Counted from the first letter of the stretch, positions 8,472 to 17,800 are shown. The stretch: 64,000 nucleotides of DNA from Actinomycetes bacterium (GCA_023461275.1 JAEYMI010000040.1:62001-126000), one strand, 5' to 3'. The notes: a model not told the origin generated them from the letters alone. Program-made: numbers and translations.

Positions 8472-10550
8472 ATGCCAGCCCCATCGGCAACTCCCGACCA
8501 GCACGAGCCGAACCCCTTCTACCCCAAGCTCTTCGAGCCGATCCAGATCGGTGGCACCACGCTGCGCAATCGCCTGATCATGGGGTCGATGCACACCGGC
8601 CTCGAAGACCGGATCTGGGATACCGACAAGCTCGCCGCGTACTACGCCGAACGTGCCCGCGGCGGTGTGGGTTTGATCATCACCGGTGGTTTCGCACCCA
8701 CCCGCACCGGCCTGCTCCTGCCGTTCGCGGGCAAGATCACCAACATCGCCGACGTCAAACGTCACCAACGGCTCACCTCCGCGGTACACGAGGCCGGCGG
8801 CAAGATCGCGATCCAGCTCATCCACGCCGGACGCTACGGATACACACCGTTGAAGGTCGCCCCCGGCTCCGAGCCGTCACCGATCCATCCGTTCAAGAAC
8901 CTGCCCATGCCCGAGCCGGTGATCCGGCACGTCATCAACTCCTTTGGGCGCGGGGCGAAGCTGGCCCGTCAGGCCGGATACGACGCCGTGGAGATCATGG
9001 GCGGCGAGGGCTACCTGATCAACCAGTTCCTGTGTCCGCACACCAACGACCGCACCGACAAATGGGGCGGCTCCACCGAGAACCGCCAACGCTTCCTCGT
9101 CGAGATCATCACCGAAATCCGCAAGCAGGTGCCCCGCGACTTCCCGATCATCCTGCGCCAGTCGGTCGCCGACTTCGTCAAGAACGGCCAGACCTGGGAC
9201 GAGATCGCCCAATTGGCCGGCACCGCAGAACAACTCGGCGTCGACGCGATCAACACCGACATCGGATGGCATGAGGCGCAGGTGCCCACCATCGTGACGT
9301 CGGTGCCGCGCGCGGCGTTCGTCAAGTTCACCGAACGTCTGCGCACCGAGGTGTCGATTCCACTGATCGCCAGCAACCGAATCAACACCCCCGAGGTGGC
9401 CGAGGAGATCTTAGAGAACGGCCGGGTGGATGCCATCTCGATGGCACGTCCGATGCTCTCCGACCCGTACTTCGCCACCAAGGCGCGTGAGGGCCGCGCC
9501 GACGAGATCAACACCTGCATCGGTTGCAACCAGGCCTGCCTCGACCACGCCTTCGTCGGGAAAAAGGTGTCGTGCCTGCTCAATCCACAGGCCGGGCGGG
9601 AAACCACACTGACCCTGGGTGCCACCCGACGCGCCAAGCGGGTCGCGGTGGTCGGCGCCGGCCCGGCCGGACTGTCGGCGGCAGTGGCCGCGGCCCGACG
9701 CGGACACCACGTCGACCTGTTCGAGTCCGACGATTCCATCGGTGGTCAATTCTCCATCGCCGCAAGGATTCCCGGCAAAGAAGAGTTCTCCGAGACCATC
9801 CGCTACTTCACCCGCCAACTCGAGATCACCGGTGTCACCACCCATCTCGGCACACGCGTGAGCGCACCCGAACTCATCGACGCCAAGTTCGACGACGTCA
9901 TCGTCGCCACCGGCGTCACACCACGCGTGCCGGAGATCCCCGGTATCGACCACCCGATGGTGATGTCCTACGCCGAAGCCGTTCTCGGACATCGCGAGAT
10001 CGGTAAGCGCGTCGCGGTCATCGGGGCCGGCGGCATCGGATTCGACGTGACGGAGTTCCTGACCGTCGAAGACTCCCCCACCCTGAACCTCAAAGAGTGG
10101 GAACAGGAATGGGGTGTCACCGACGACCTCGATACGCCCGGTTTCATCACCAAGCCGAATCCCTCACCAGCTGTTCGCGAGGTGTTCCTGGTGCAGCGCA
10201 AGCCCGGCCGTCAGGGCAAGTCGCTGGGCAAGACCACCGGCTGGGTCCATCGCGCGACCGTCAAGATGAAGGGCGTGGAACAGATTTCGGGTGCCCACTA
10301 CGACCTCATCGACGACGCCGGCCTGCATCTCACGCTCCTCGACAAAGAGGGCAAGGTCACCGGAACACGACTGCTCGAGGTCGACAACGTCGTGGTGTGC
10401 GCCGGCCAGGAATCGGTCCGCGAACTCGTCGACCCGCTGACGCTGGCGGGAATCGCCACGCACGTGATCGGTGGCGCGGATCGGGCCGGTGAACTCGACG
10501 CCAAACGCGCCATCCGTCAGGGCACCGAGGTCGCCGCCGGAATCGGGTAA
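8472..10550 (+). CDS. fadH: NADH:flavin oxidoreductase / 2,4-dienoyl-CoA reductase (FadH type)
   Basis: 692 residues in the three-domain FadH layout. An FMN TIM barrel occupies about 1-345 (KLFEPIQIGGTTLRNRLIMG). Iron-sulfur cysteines C349, C352, C356 and C368 are spaced C-x2-C-x3-C-x11-C, as in E. coli FadH. FAD and NAD(P) binding domains carry VAVVGAGPAGLSAAVAAARR and VAVIGAGGIGFDVTEFL. The enzyme reduces 2,4-dienoyl-CoA during beta-oxidation of unsaturated fatty acids. Homologues of the same build act on other enones or on trimethylamine, so substrate is less certain than family. A GAGAGGAA ribosome-binding site precedes the ATG. Confidence 0.85.
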   Translation: MPAPSATPDQHEPNPFYPKLFEPIQIGGTTLRNRLIMGSMHTGLEDRIWDTDKLAAYYAERARGGVGLIITGGFAPTRTGLLLPFAGKITNIADVKRHQRLTSAVHEAGGKIAIQLIHAGRYGYTPLKVAPGSEPSPIHPFKNLPMPEPVIRHVINSFGRGAKLARQAGYDAVEIMGGEGYLINQFLCPHTNDRTDKWGGSTENRQRFLVEIITEIRKQVPRDFPIILRQSVADFVKNGQTWDEIAQLAGTAEQLGVDAINTDIGWHEAQVPTIVTSVPRAAFVKFTERLRTEVSIPLIASNRINTPEVAEEILENGRVDAISMARPMLSDPYFATKAREGRADEINTCIGCNQACLDHAFVGKKVSCLLNPQAGRETTLTLGATRRAKRVAVVGAGPAGLSAAVAAARRGHHVDLFESDDSIGGQFSIAARIPGKEEFSETIRYFTRQLEITGVTTHLGTRVSAPELIDAKFDDVIVATGVTPRVPEIPGIDHPMVMSYAEAVLGHREIGKRVAVIGAGGIGFDVTEFLTVEDSPTLNLKEWEQEWGVTDDLDTPGFITKPNPSPAVREVFLVQRKPGRQGKSLGKTTGWVHRATVKMKGVEQISGAHYDLIDDAGLHLTLLDKEGKVTGTRLLEVDNVVVCAGQESVRELVDPLTLAGIATHVIGGADRAGELDAKRAIRQGTEVAAGIG

Positions 10551-10612
10551 TCCGGCTGCGTCAGATGCATAATGTTTCCGACGCAACCGACTCACCGGGG
10601 GAAACGAATACC

Positions 10613-11131
10613 ATGACAGCCCAAGCTCGTTCGTTCCCCGACGATAGGAGGTGGGGGCCGACGACCGGCCGGCTCCGTGCCGCGATGGTCGCCTTCGCCA
10701 AGACACCTGCCGGATCGTGGACGGTCCGGACCATGACGCCGTTGGACCGAGCGATCCTGCGACGCACCAAAGGTCGCTACACCGCCCTCGGGCCCATTGG
10801 TGCGACGATGGCCTTGGTCACCACCACCGGCCGCACATCGGGCGAGCCTCGCACCGTCCCGCTGTATTACCAGCGTGAGGAGCCCGACATCTTCGTCGTC
10901 GGTTCCAACTTCGGACAGGAACACCATCCAGGGTGGACAGCGAACCTGCTTGCCGACCCGCGGTGTGTGGTCACCATCGGCGGAGTGGATACCGAGGCGA
11001 GGGCCACCCTGCTCGATGGCCCGGAAGCCGACCGCATCTACGCCACGTTCGCCGACAACGTCGACACCTATCGCACATATCGCGGCCGTACCGACCGCAC
11101 GATCCGGGTGTTCCGCCTCTCCCCGGTATGA
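10613..11131 (+). CDS. Deazaflavin (F420)-dependent nitroreductase-family protein
   Basis: 172 residues from ATG 10613, with GGGGAA nine bases upstream; an earlier in-frame ATG at 10565 lacks one. Family hallmarks are LVTTTGRTSGEPRTVPLYYQ, GSNFGQEHHPGWTANLLADP and the ending KGRT-like TYRGRTDRTIRVFRLSPV, as in M. tuberculosis Ddn. Members bind F420 in a split beta-barrel and reduce quinones or nitro compounds. Forty bases separate it from the SDR gene, so the two may be co-transcribed. Confidence 0.82.
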   Translation: MTAQARSFPDDRRWGPTTGRLRAAMVAFAKTPAGSWTVRTMTPLDRAILRRTKGRYTALGPIGATMALVTTTGRTSGEPRTVPLYYQREEPDIFVVGSNFGQEHHPGWTANLLADPRCVVTIGGVDTEARATLLDGPEADRIYATFADNVDTYRTYRGRTDRTIRVFRLSPV

Positions 11132-11171
11132 CCCGCCAGAGCGGTTCGGCGCCGACGCTACGATCAGGCAC

Positions 11172-11972
11172 ATGCCGATCCCGTCGCCGTCCGACACCGC
11201 CCGAGCCGTCGTCACCGGAGCATCCTCCGGAATCGGAATGGCACTGGCCAAAGAGCTGGCCCGCCGCGGGCACTCGGTGATCCTTGTCGCCCGTCGCGGG
11301 GAGATCCTCGAGGAACTGGCCACCGAACTGCGGGAGACATCCGGCGTGGTTGCCGAGGTGCGCGCCGGCGACCTGTCAGATGCTGCCGCGGTCGAGGTGC
11401 TCGCCGCCGAACTCGCGGGCCGGGAGATCTCGATCCTGTGCAACAACGCCGGCATCGCCACGTTCGGTCCGGTGCACGAGCTCGACGCCGACTACGAACG
11501 CGCCCAGGTGCGGCTCAACGTGAACGCCGTCCACGACCTCACGCTCGCGGTGCTGCCGCAGATGGTGCAGCGTCGTTCCGGCGGCATCCTGATGGTCGGC
11601 TCGGCCGCCGGGAACATGCCGATCCCCAACAACGCCACCTACGCGGCGACCAAGGCATTCGTCAACACGTTCAGTGAGTCGCTACGCGGGGAGGTCTCGG
11701 GTCTCGGCGTGCACGTCACGCTGCTCGCACCGGGTCCCGTGCGAACGTCCACACCGTCACCCGAGGATGCCTCCATCGTCGACAAGATGGTGCCCGACTT
11801 CCTGTGGCACGCCAGCGACAAGGTTGCCGCGATGAGCCTGGATGCCTTGGCGCACAACAAGATGCGCGTGGTGCCGGGCACCTTGTCGAAGGCGATGTCG
11901 GTGGCCGGCGGCTACAGCCCGCGCGCCGTGGTCGCACCGATCGTCGGTACGTTCTACCGCAAACTGGGCTGA
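11172..11972 (+). CDS. Short-chain dehydrogenase/reductase
   Basis: 266 residues from ATG 11172. It has the NAD(P) motif TGASSGIG at about 13-20, NNAG at about 90-93, the catalytic Ser in GSAAGNMPIPN and Y-x3-K in YAATKAF. The preference for NADPH is suggested by ARRGE after the second strand. The C-terminus carries RVVPGTLSKAMSVAGGYSPR, which resembles Rv2509-type mycolate-related reductases; that match is from memory. The frame remains open upstream through the preceding gene, but that extension is out of phase with real coding. It is convergent with the DUF853 gene. Confidence 0.85.
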   Translation: MPIPSPSDTARAVVTGASSGIGMALAKELARRGHSVILVARRGEILEELATELRETSGVVAEVRAGDLSDAAAVEVLAAELAGREISILCNNAGIATFGPVHELDADYERAQVRLNVNAVHDLTLAVLPQMVQRRSGGILMVGSAAGNMPIPNNATYAATKAFVNTFSESLRGEVSGLGVHVTLLAPGPVRTSTPSPEDASIVDKMVPDFLWHASDKVAAMSLDALAHNKMRVVPGTLSKAMSVAGGYSPRAVVAPIVGTFYRKLG

Positions 11973-12013
11973 GAGCCGAGCCGGCCCCTACCACCGCAGC
12001 GGCCCTTACCGCC

Positions 12014-13576
12014 TCAGCGGCGTCGACCGGTACCGAAGATCGAGCGCGAGAACTCGCGGCCCGCGGCACTGGCCGCCGAGCGCAGGAAGCTCTGCATCGG
12101 CTTGCTGGTCAGTACCTCGGTGAGTATGCCCGGCTCCTCGGGGGCCGGCTTCGGTGCCGGCTCCGACGTCGGAATTGGCACCGGCGGCGCTTGGGCCGGC
12201 TCCTCCGGCGATGCCATCTTCGACGTCAGCATCTCGTAGGCGGATTGCGAATCGATGGTCTGTCCGTATTTGGAATAGAGCTGACTGGCTTTGGCTGCGG
12301 CAGTGATGGCGTCGGGGGCCATCGCGTCCATCGACGATCGCGGCGACCGAATCATCGTCCACGCCACCGGCGTCGGTGCACCCTTCTCCGACAGCACGGT
12401 GACGATCGCCTCGCCGATGCCGAGGGAGGTCAGCGCCTCGTCGAGCTTGTAGACGTCGGAAACCGGGTAGGTCTTCACCGTTTTGGTGAGCGCCTTCTGG
12501 TCGTTGGGCGTGAAGGCGCGCAGGGCATGCTGGATGCGGGCACCGAGCTGCGAGAGCACCTCATCGGGAATGTCGGTGGGCAGCTGCGAGCAGAAGAACA
12601 CACCGACGCCCTTGGAACGGATCAGCTTGACCGTCTGAACCACCTGGTCCTGGAACGCCTTCGACGCGTCGTTGAACAGCAGATGCGATTCGTCGAAGAT
12701 GAAGACCAGCTTGGGCTTCTCGATGTCACCGAGTTCGGGCAGCGTCTGGAAAAGATCGGCCAGCACCCACATCAGGAAGGTCGAGAACAGCGCGGGGCGG
12801 GCCGCCTGTGCGCCGAGTTCGAACAGCGTGATGATCCCGCGGCCGTCCGGTGCGAGGCGCAGCAGATCCTTCGTGTCGATCTGCGGTTCACCGAAGAAGG
12901 TGTCTCCACCGTCGGCCTCGAGATTGGTCACCGCGCGCAGGATCACTCCGGCGGTCTGCGTCGAGACACCACCGATGCCCTTGAGTTCTGGCTTGCCCTC
13001 GTCACTGGTCAGGTAGACGAAGACCTCACGCAGGTCCTTCAGGTCGAGCAGCGGCAGGCCTTTGGTGTCGGCCCAATGGAACACCAAGCCGAGCGTCGAC
13101 TCTTGGGTTGCGTTGAGCCCCAACACCTTACTCAGCAGAATTGGGCCGAACTGGGTGATGGTGGCGCGTACCGGAACACCGATGCCCTCGGAACCCAACG
13201 ACATGAACTCAACGGGAAAAGCGGTGGGCTGCCACTGATCTCCGGTCTCCTGTGAGCGAGCCACGATGCGATCGTTGGACACGCCGGGGTTCGAGAGCCC
13301 GGAGAGGTCACCCTTGATGTCGGCCATCACGACCGGCACGCCTTTGGCGGAGAGCTGCTCGGCGATCTGCTGCAGCGTTTTGGTCTTACCGGTACCGGTG
13401 GCGCCGGCGACGAGTCCGTGTCGATTCATCATCGGCAGCGGAATCCGAACCTTGGCAGTCGGATCGACCTGCCCGTCGACCGAAACCGAACCGAGTTCGA
13501 TCGCGGTTGACGCAAAGTTGTAGCCCTCGGCGATCTTCTGGGCGGCAGTCGGGTCGGTCACGGGCGATCCTCTCAT
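12014..13576 (-). CDS. HerA-like ATPase of the DUF853 (YjgR) family
   Basis: 520 residues. Walker A is GATGTGKTKT near residue 56, followed by ADIKGDLSGLSNPG, and Walker B is LVFIFDESHLLFND. These proteins have a RecA-like hexameric ATPase core related to HerA helicases; the role of DUF853 is not settled. A proline- and alanine-rich linker at about 450-490 precedes a basic tail ending FGTGRRR. The start may be GTG 13561 (VTDPTAAQKIAEG) rather than 13576. It stands between the SDR and the PE-PPE-type gene, in the order I recall for Rv2509-Rv2511. Confidence 0.85.
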   Translation of the reverse strand: MRGSPVTDPTAAQKIAEGYNFASTAIELGSVSVDGQVDPTAKVRIPLPMMNRHGLVAGATGTGKTKTLQQIAEQLSAKGVPVVMADIKGDLSGLSNPGVSNDRIVARSQETGDQWQPTAFPVEFMSLGSEGIGVPVRATITQFGPILLSKVLGLNATQESTLGLVFHWADTKGLPLLDLKDLREVFVYLTSDEGKPELKGIGGVSTQTAGVILRAVTNLEADGGDTFFGEPQIDTKDLLRLAPDGRGIITLFELGAQAARPALFSTFLMWVLADLFQTLPELGDIEKPKLVFIFDESHLLFNDASKAFQDQVVQTVKLIRSKGVGVFFCSQLPTDIPDEVLSQLGARIQHALRAFTPNDQKALTKTVKTYPVSDVYKLDEALTSLGIGEAIVTVLSEKGAPTPVAWTMIRSPRSSMDAMAPDAITAAAKASQLYSKYGQTIDSQSAYEMLTSKMASPEEPAQAPPVPIPTSEPAPKPAPEEPGILTEVLTSKPMQSFLRSAASAAGREFSRSIFGTGRRR

Positions 13577-13709
13577 CGCGGCACTGTCTCAGCGAAGCAC
13601 GATGCTTCATCGAACTGCGCTGTCTCATCGAAGCACGGCGGAACCCACGTTTCAGGTATGCGCGGGTCCACGCAACAATTCGCTGTAACAGTAGCGCCCC
13701 AACCGACCG

Positions 13710-14486
13710 TTACGGTCCGACGAGATAGGTCGTGTTGCCCACGACCTCGCGCACCTGATTGCGGGGGTCGTCGATCGAGTTGAACGCGTAGTTCGCATGG
13801 ACGACGAACTTGCCACGACTGGCCAGATTCGTCCGAGCGGCCAGAGTCGCCGGCGAAGGCCAGTTGTCGGAGTTGGCCCACCCATCCTTCTGCCGGGTCA
13901 GATCGACCACGGAGTACTGCGTGTCATCGGGCGTCGACTGCAATTCGACGCCGTCGAGGGTTTTTCCGACGACGCCACCAAGCCTGCGCTGCGGGTTGCC
14001 GATCAGGACGAAACTCAATTCCGACGCGGGCGGCGCATCTACCGCCGACGCATATGTACGCAGCCATTCCGAGGCGAATTGCGCGCCACGTGAATATGCA
14101 AAGACTATTTTCTTGCCCGGAGTTTTACGGATGTAGTCATTCAAGACGTCGCGGCCGGCAAGCAATCCGGCGTACGTGAGGTTGGTATTGGTCGGTACGG
14201 TGACCGGCCGGCCGTGGGTCACCGCGAACCCGCGGAGCGTGAACCTCATCACCCCCACCATCGAGCCGGCGCCGAAAGTCAATGGCTCACAGGTCAACAC
14301 GGTGGTTCTCGACCGTGGCCACGAGACCTGTTCGGCTGCCGTCAACGCAACGCCGGGGAGGTTCGACGGAACGCGGCGGTGGGATGAGCCAGAGAACGTG
14401 AACGCACCACCCAAGACAAGCACCGCAGACAGTACGAGCGCGATCACAAGAACAGCACGAACGCGTCTCGACTTCGATTTTCTCAT
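13710..14486 (-). CDS. Exported PE-PPE-domain hydrolase-like protein
   Basis: 258 residues from ATG 14486, preceded by GGGGAAAG; an upstream in-frame ATG at 14531 lacks a site. A signal anchor at about 8-30 (RAVLVIALVLSAVLVLGGAF) leads to an alpha/beta-hydrolase-like domain. The nucleophile elbow is AYSRGAQFASEW (S-x-G after Tyr), with TNLTYAGLLAGRDVLNDYIR before it, the pattern of the PE-PPE (PF08237) domain found in mycobacterial esterases and trehalose-ester enzymes. Here it occurs without any PE or PPE domain. Substrate unknown. Confidence 0.7.
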   Translation of the reverse strand: MRKSKSRRVRAVLVIALVLSAVLVLGGAFTFSGSSHRRVPSNLPGVALTAAEQVSWPRSRTTVLTCEPLTFGAGSMVGVMRFTLRGFAVTHGRPVTVPTNTNLTYAGLLAGRDVLNDYIRKTPGKKIVFAYSRGAQFASEWLRTYASAVDAPPASELSFVLIGNPQRRLGGVVGKTLDGVELQSTPDDTQYSVVDLTRQKDGWANSDNWPSPATLAARTNLASRGKFVVHANYAFNSIDDPRNQVREVVGNTTYLVGP

Positions 14487-14690
14487 CACAGAATCTTTCC
14501 CCGACCAATGGCACTTGAGATACCAAGGCATTGATTTACCACCCTAATGCGAGGGTCGGCAAAGCAGAGAAGCCGCCGTGTTTGAACCGTTATTCCTCAG
14601 CGTCGTTGCGGTGATCTTCGGGTCCGGGTTCCACGACATCTCCGTGCACGAAAGGTGAGCTGCTCCTAGCCGGGTTCGTCGACCTATAGG

Positions 14691-15299
14691 GTGCTAAGCG
14701 TGCAGGACAAACTCGTGTGGATCGACTGTGAGATGACCGGGCTCAGCCTCGAATCGGACAAATTGATCGAGATTGCGGCCCTGGTCACCGATAGCGACCT
14801 CAACATCCTCGGCGACGGCGTGGACATCGTCATCCACGCCGACGACGCGGCGCTGGCCGCGATGCCCGATGTGGTGACCAAGATGCACGCCGCCTCCGGC
14901 CTCACCGAGGAGGTCCGGGAGTCGGCGGTGACCCTGCGTGAAGCCGAGGAGCAGGTCCTGGCCTACATCCGCAAGCACATCACCAGTCCCGGCACCGTCC
15001 CGCTGGCAGGCAATTCCATCGCCACCGACCGCGGATTCATCGCCCGTGACATGCCCGAACTCGACACGTACCTGCACTACCGCATGGTCGACGTGAGTTC
15101 GATCAAAGAACTGTGCCGACGGTGGTACCCGAAGATCTATTTCGGTCAACCCGAAAAAGGCCTCGCCCACCGAGCGCTCGCCGACATCCGGGAGTCGATT
15201 CGGGAACTGAAGTACTACCGTTCAGCGGTCTTCGTGCCGCAGCCCGGACCGGACACCGACGAGTTGCAGACCATCGTCACCGACCTCGGACCTGCGTGA
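14691..15299 (+). CDS. orn: Oligoribonuclease
   Basis: 202 residues from GTG 14691; GTG 14700 (VQDKLVWIDCEMTGL) is an equally good start. It has the DEDDh exonuclease motifs: D-x-E in WIDCEMTGL, the second acidic motif in GNSIATDRGFIARDM, and H-x4-D in AHRALADIRESIREL. Orn degrades 2-5 nt RNA fragments and the linear pGpG from cyclic-di-GMP breakdown. A TATAGG box lies a few bases before the start, so the transcript may be nearly leaderless. tRNA-His follows. Confidence 0.95.
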   Translation: MLSVQDKLVWIDCEMTGLSLESDKLIEIAALVTDSDLNILGDGVDIVIHADDAALAAMPDVVTKMHAASGLTEEVRESAVTLREAEEQVLAYIRKHITSPGTVPLAGNSIATDRGFIARDMPELDTYLHYRMVDVSSIKELCRRWYPKIYFGQPEKGLAHRALADIRESIRELKYYRSAVFVPQPGPDTDELQTIVTDLGPA

Positions 15300-15415
15300 C
15301 GAGAACCCTAGAGACACGGCCGGTGGGAACGGATTGGAATTCCGCCCGCGCGACCGGCTAGAGTATGGCCTTGGCTCCGACACCCGGTGTACGCCCTGGG
15401 TTTCAGATGCCGATG

Positions 15416-15488
15416 GTGAGTGTAGTTCAGTTGGTAGAGCACCAGGTTGTGATCCTGGCTGTCGCGGGTTCGAGTCCCGTCACTCACC
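15416..15488 (+). tRNA. tRNA-His(GTG)
   Basis: 73-nt cloverleaf with acceptor GTGAGTG/CACTCAC, anticodon loop TTGTGAT (anticodon GTG) and T-arm GCGGG-TTCGAGT-CCCGT. The base before the acceptor stem is G (15415) and the discriminator is C (15488), the G-1:C73 pair specific to tRNA-His. CC follows but not the final A. Confidence 0.95.
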
Positions 15489-15494
15489 CCGAAC

Positions 15495-15556
15495 GGGCGA
15501 GGTCAAACCCTCGACCAGAGTCACCGCTCTGGTTTGGGTTTGAACCTCGCCCTTTT
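15495..15556 (+). terminator. Intrinsic terminator of tRNA-His
   Basis: Left arm GGGCGAGGTCAAACCC (15495-15510) and right arm GGGTTTGAACCTCGCCC (15536-15552), with one bulged A, followed at once by TTTT. A second small hairpin, CCAGAG/CTCTGG, sits in the loop. Confidence 0.85.
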
Positions 15557-15572
15557 CCTTTGCTTCGGCAGC

Positions 15573-15980
15573 CTAGTTCAAGGCGTTGGCCTGAACCTCG
15601 GGATCGCGGAGCGTGTCGTAGGGCCGCTGGCACTCGACGCGGGGTTCGCCGTCGTCGTCAATGAAGATGGCGGTGAGGACACCTGGTTGCACAGACGACG
15701 GTTCGCGTCGTCGCACCGCCGGTAGATGTCCGCCGCATGTGCGAGCAGCCCGATCGAGTCCTCCAAGTTCGCGCGAGCCTCGGCGTACTGGTCGTGGTGT
15801 GCAGCCATCCGATCGTTGATCGTCTCCAGCTCAGCGCCGATGCGGGCTCGTTCCTGCTTGAGCAGGTCCAGCGGCACGGCATCGTGCGCTTGCAGCAGCT
15901 TGACCCGTTCGTTGTCGAGACGATCACGGTCAGCGGCGAGGCCGGCCAGCTCCTTGACAGTTCGGGAGCGCGCGCGGCGC
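15573..15980 (-). pseudogene. Decayed C-terminus of a serine recombinase
   Basis: The reverse-strand frame over about 15690-15970 reads LAADRDRLDNERVKLLQAHD, then AVPLDLLKQERARIGAELET and YRRCDDANRRLCNQ. That is the coiled-coil C-terminal region of actinobacterial recombinase-family (large serine integrase) proteins. After CNQ, near 15690, the frame shifts and continues as LTAIFIDDDGEPRVECQRPY to a TAG at 15573-15575, again typical of the family's last 40 residues. The catalytic N-terminal domain and most of the recombinase domain are absent. This is a remnant of an integrated element beside tRNA-His. Confidence 0.72.
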
Positions 15981-16105
15981 TGAACCGCGCGCGGTCGATC
16001 GCCAACGACGACCCGACGAGTGAGCAGATGCGGCCGACGCCCACGACCCGATCCGTGCGGAGCCTCTGACCGCGAGAGGACGCCCATACCGGTTCGCCAA
16101 CATGC

Positions 16106-16327
16106 TCATCCGGCGAGCTGTGCAGAGCGTGCACGGCTCATCTCTCGGTAGCGGCTCGGAGTGACACCGACACTTCGGCGGAACTGCTGGGCGGCGAAGT
16201 CCGAGTCCTGCCAGCCCACCTCATGGGCGATCCGAGCGATGGGGTCCTCCGTGGTGCGCAGCAGACCCGCCATCCATTCAGTGCGCAGCATCTTCAGATA
16301 GGCGATGGGAGACTTCTCGTTCACCAA
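16106..16327 (-). pseudogene. AraC-family regulator, C-terminal fragment
   Basis: 73 residues containing the second half of an AraC/XylS DNA-binding domain: PIAYLKMLRTEWMAGLLRTT, IARIAHEVGWQDSDFAAQQF and RRSVGVTPSRYREM. The first helix-turn-helix of the pair and the whole ligand-binding domain are missing, so the piece is unlikely to bind DNA like a normal AraC protein. It lies between the recombinase remnant and the VOC gene, consistent with a rearranged insertion. Confidence 0.7.
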
Positions 16328-16415
16328 TCCCGTGCTGGCCGGTCATGCTGGATGCTTGATCGCAGCTCACCGTGTCGTTTTCGAACGGGCGAGCTACTAG
16401 GCCACCCTCTGGCCG

Positions 16416-17174
16416 TTAGTCCCGCGGGCCAGGCGTGAGAAGCGCGAACTCGGCCCCGGTGGGGTCGGCGAGTACGGCGATCCGGCCGGCCGGGATGTCA
16501 TTCGGCTCGGTGATCATCGTGGCGCCGAGAGCGGCGGCGGTCTCGACGGCCTGGTCTGTGCCGACCTCGGGATCGACGGCGAAGTAGACGCGCCAGCCTG
16601 CGGGCGCATCGGTGCGGAGTCGCCCGACGACGGGAGCCTGCTGCCCAGCCGGGGTCCAGACGGTGTAGTCGTAGTGTTCGCCATCGCCAATCTGCGTCGC
16701 GCCGGCCCCAGTGAGGCTCGCGTAGAAGTCATCCGCGCCCTTGCCGTTCGCGGTCAGCAGCTCGGCCCAGGCGAACGAGCCAGGCACATGGGATGCGAAC
16801 TCGTAGCCGGGCTCGGGCTGCCAGAAGCCGGTGACGGCTCCGGTGAGGTCGGCGATGATGAGGACGCCGCCCTGTCCCGGCACGTTGACCGGGCCATGCA
16901 GCACACTTCCGCCCCGCTCCGTCGCGCCCTGTGCAGTGCTAGCGATGTCGTCGGCGGCGAGGTAGAGCGTCCACGCCGGCGGTGCCTCACCGTAGGCCGA
17001 GCGGATGCCAGCCATGATCGCCCCATCCTCGGTGCGGGCGTAGCGGTAGCCGCTGGGGTTCTGTGCGTCGTCGATCTTCCAGCCGAACAGTGCGCTGTAG
17101 AACTGGACGGAGGTGTCCTCGTCAGGCGTTTGGAGGTCGATGAGCGCGGGAACGCCGGGTCCGATCTTGGTCAT
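16416..17174 (-). CDS. VOC-family protein with two glyoxalase-like domains
   Basis: 252 residues made of two similar halves. Domain 1 (about 1-120) includes PDEDTSVQFYSALFGWKIDD and GGSVLHGPVNVPGQGGVLII; domain 2 (about 130-250) includes FAWAELLTANGKGADDFYAS and EPNDIPAGRIAVLADPTGAEFAL. The pattern fits the family once called 27 kDa antigen / CFP30B hydroxylase-like glyoxalases. Exact metal ligands are not obvious and the reaction is unknown. It is 13 bases downstream of the ASCH gene in a TetR-ASCH-VOC unit transcribed leftward. Confidence 0.8.
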   Translation of the reverse strand: MTKIGPGVPALIDLQTPDEDTSVQFYSALFGWKIDDAQNPSGYRYARTEDGAIMAGIRSAYGEAPPAWTLYLAADDIASTAQGATERGGSVLHGPVNVPGQGGVLIIADLTGAVTGFWQPEPGYEFASHVPGSFAWAELLTANGKGADDFYASLTGAGATQIGDGEHYDYTVWTPAGQQAPVVGRLRTDAPAGWRVYFAVDPEVGTDQAVETAAALGATMITEPNDIPAGRIAVLADPTGAEFALLTPGPRD

Positions 17175-17187
17175 GTGTTGCTTCTTT

Positions 17188-17763
17188 CTACTGTTGGTCG
17201 GTGGTGCCCAGGTAGGCGTGGCCGCGTTCGGATAGTTCGTAGCCGGCCCGCAGGCTGCGGGTCAGGCCGTGTTCTTTGAGAGTGCGGATACGTCGTTTGA
17301 GCGATTCCTTCCCGACCATCAGGCCATCGGTGAGCGCGCCCGCGGTGATACCGGGCTCACGGTGGATACGAGCAAGCGTGGTGCGTGCCCACGGGGTGCG
17401 AGCATCGAGACGGTCAAGGAGTGCGTCGATGCTCGCGATGTCCTCACGCGTGAGGTTCGCATCGGCAGCGAGCGCATCCCGTGCGTCCGGCGCGACCCAG
17501 GACAGCCCAATGCGGAAGACCGGTTCATGGTCACGGCCGTGGAAGGTAGCGCTCAGATCGTCTAGCGTGGCGTAGCCGGCTTGGCGCGCGTCGGCGTCAC
17601 TGAGCTCCGCGGGCGCAACGGGCTCGATCGTCTCGACCCGCACGAGTCCAGCAACGGTGCGGAACTCCATGCCGGGCTTCACCCGCGGCTGCTTCCAGCG
17701 CCGGTAGGCAACTGTGACCTCGCCCGTCGCAACCGCCTGGGCGATGCGCTCGGTGAGGATCAT
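17188..17763 (-). CDS. ASCH-domain protein with C-terminal winged helix
   Basis: 191 residues from ATG 17763. The N-terminal half (VAYRRWKQPRVKPGMEFRTV, then GLVRVETIEPV and DLSATFHGRD) is an ASCH/PUA-like fold of the kind that binds RNA or modified nucleotides. The C-terminal half (TTLARIHREPGITAGALTDG, KESLKRRIRTLKEHGLTRSL, ELSERGHAYL) looks like a winged-helix domain. The frame is open upstream to 17847, but that extension overlaps tetR. It is a probable regulator or nucleotide sensor; the exact role is unknown. Confidence 0.7.
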   Translation of the reverse strand: MILTERIAQAVATGEVTVAYRRWKQPRVKPGMEFRTVAGLVRVETIEPVAPAELSDADARQAGYATLDDLSATFHGRDHEPVFRIGLSWVAPDARDALAADANLTREDIASIDALLDRLDARTPWARTTLARIHREPGITAGALTDGLMVGKESLKRRIRTLKEHGLTRSLRAGYELSERGHAYLGTTDQQ

Positions 17764-17800
17764 GTGCTCACTCGGCGCGGCCGACTCGACATCGGGGGCG

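Noticed and set aside
10797..11171. N-terminal 125-residue extension of the SDR
   Set aside because: It overlaps the deazaflavin reductase gene in another frame and lacks family sequence; the Rossmann start is at 11172.
13584..13640. Possible CRISPR-like repeats
   Set aside because: Only two 18-base copies with a mismatch and no array or cas genes in the window.
15416..15488. tRNA-His as att site with duplicated 3' end
   Set aside because: I found no second copy of the tRNA 3' end within the next 3 kb, and serine integrases do not usually use tRNA genes.
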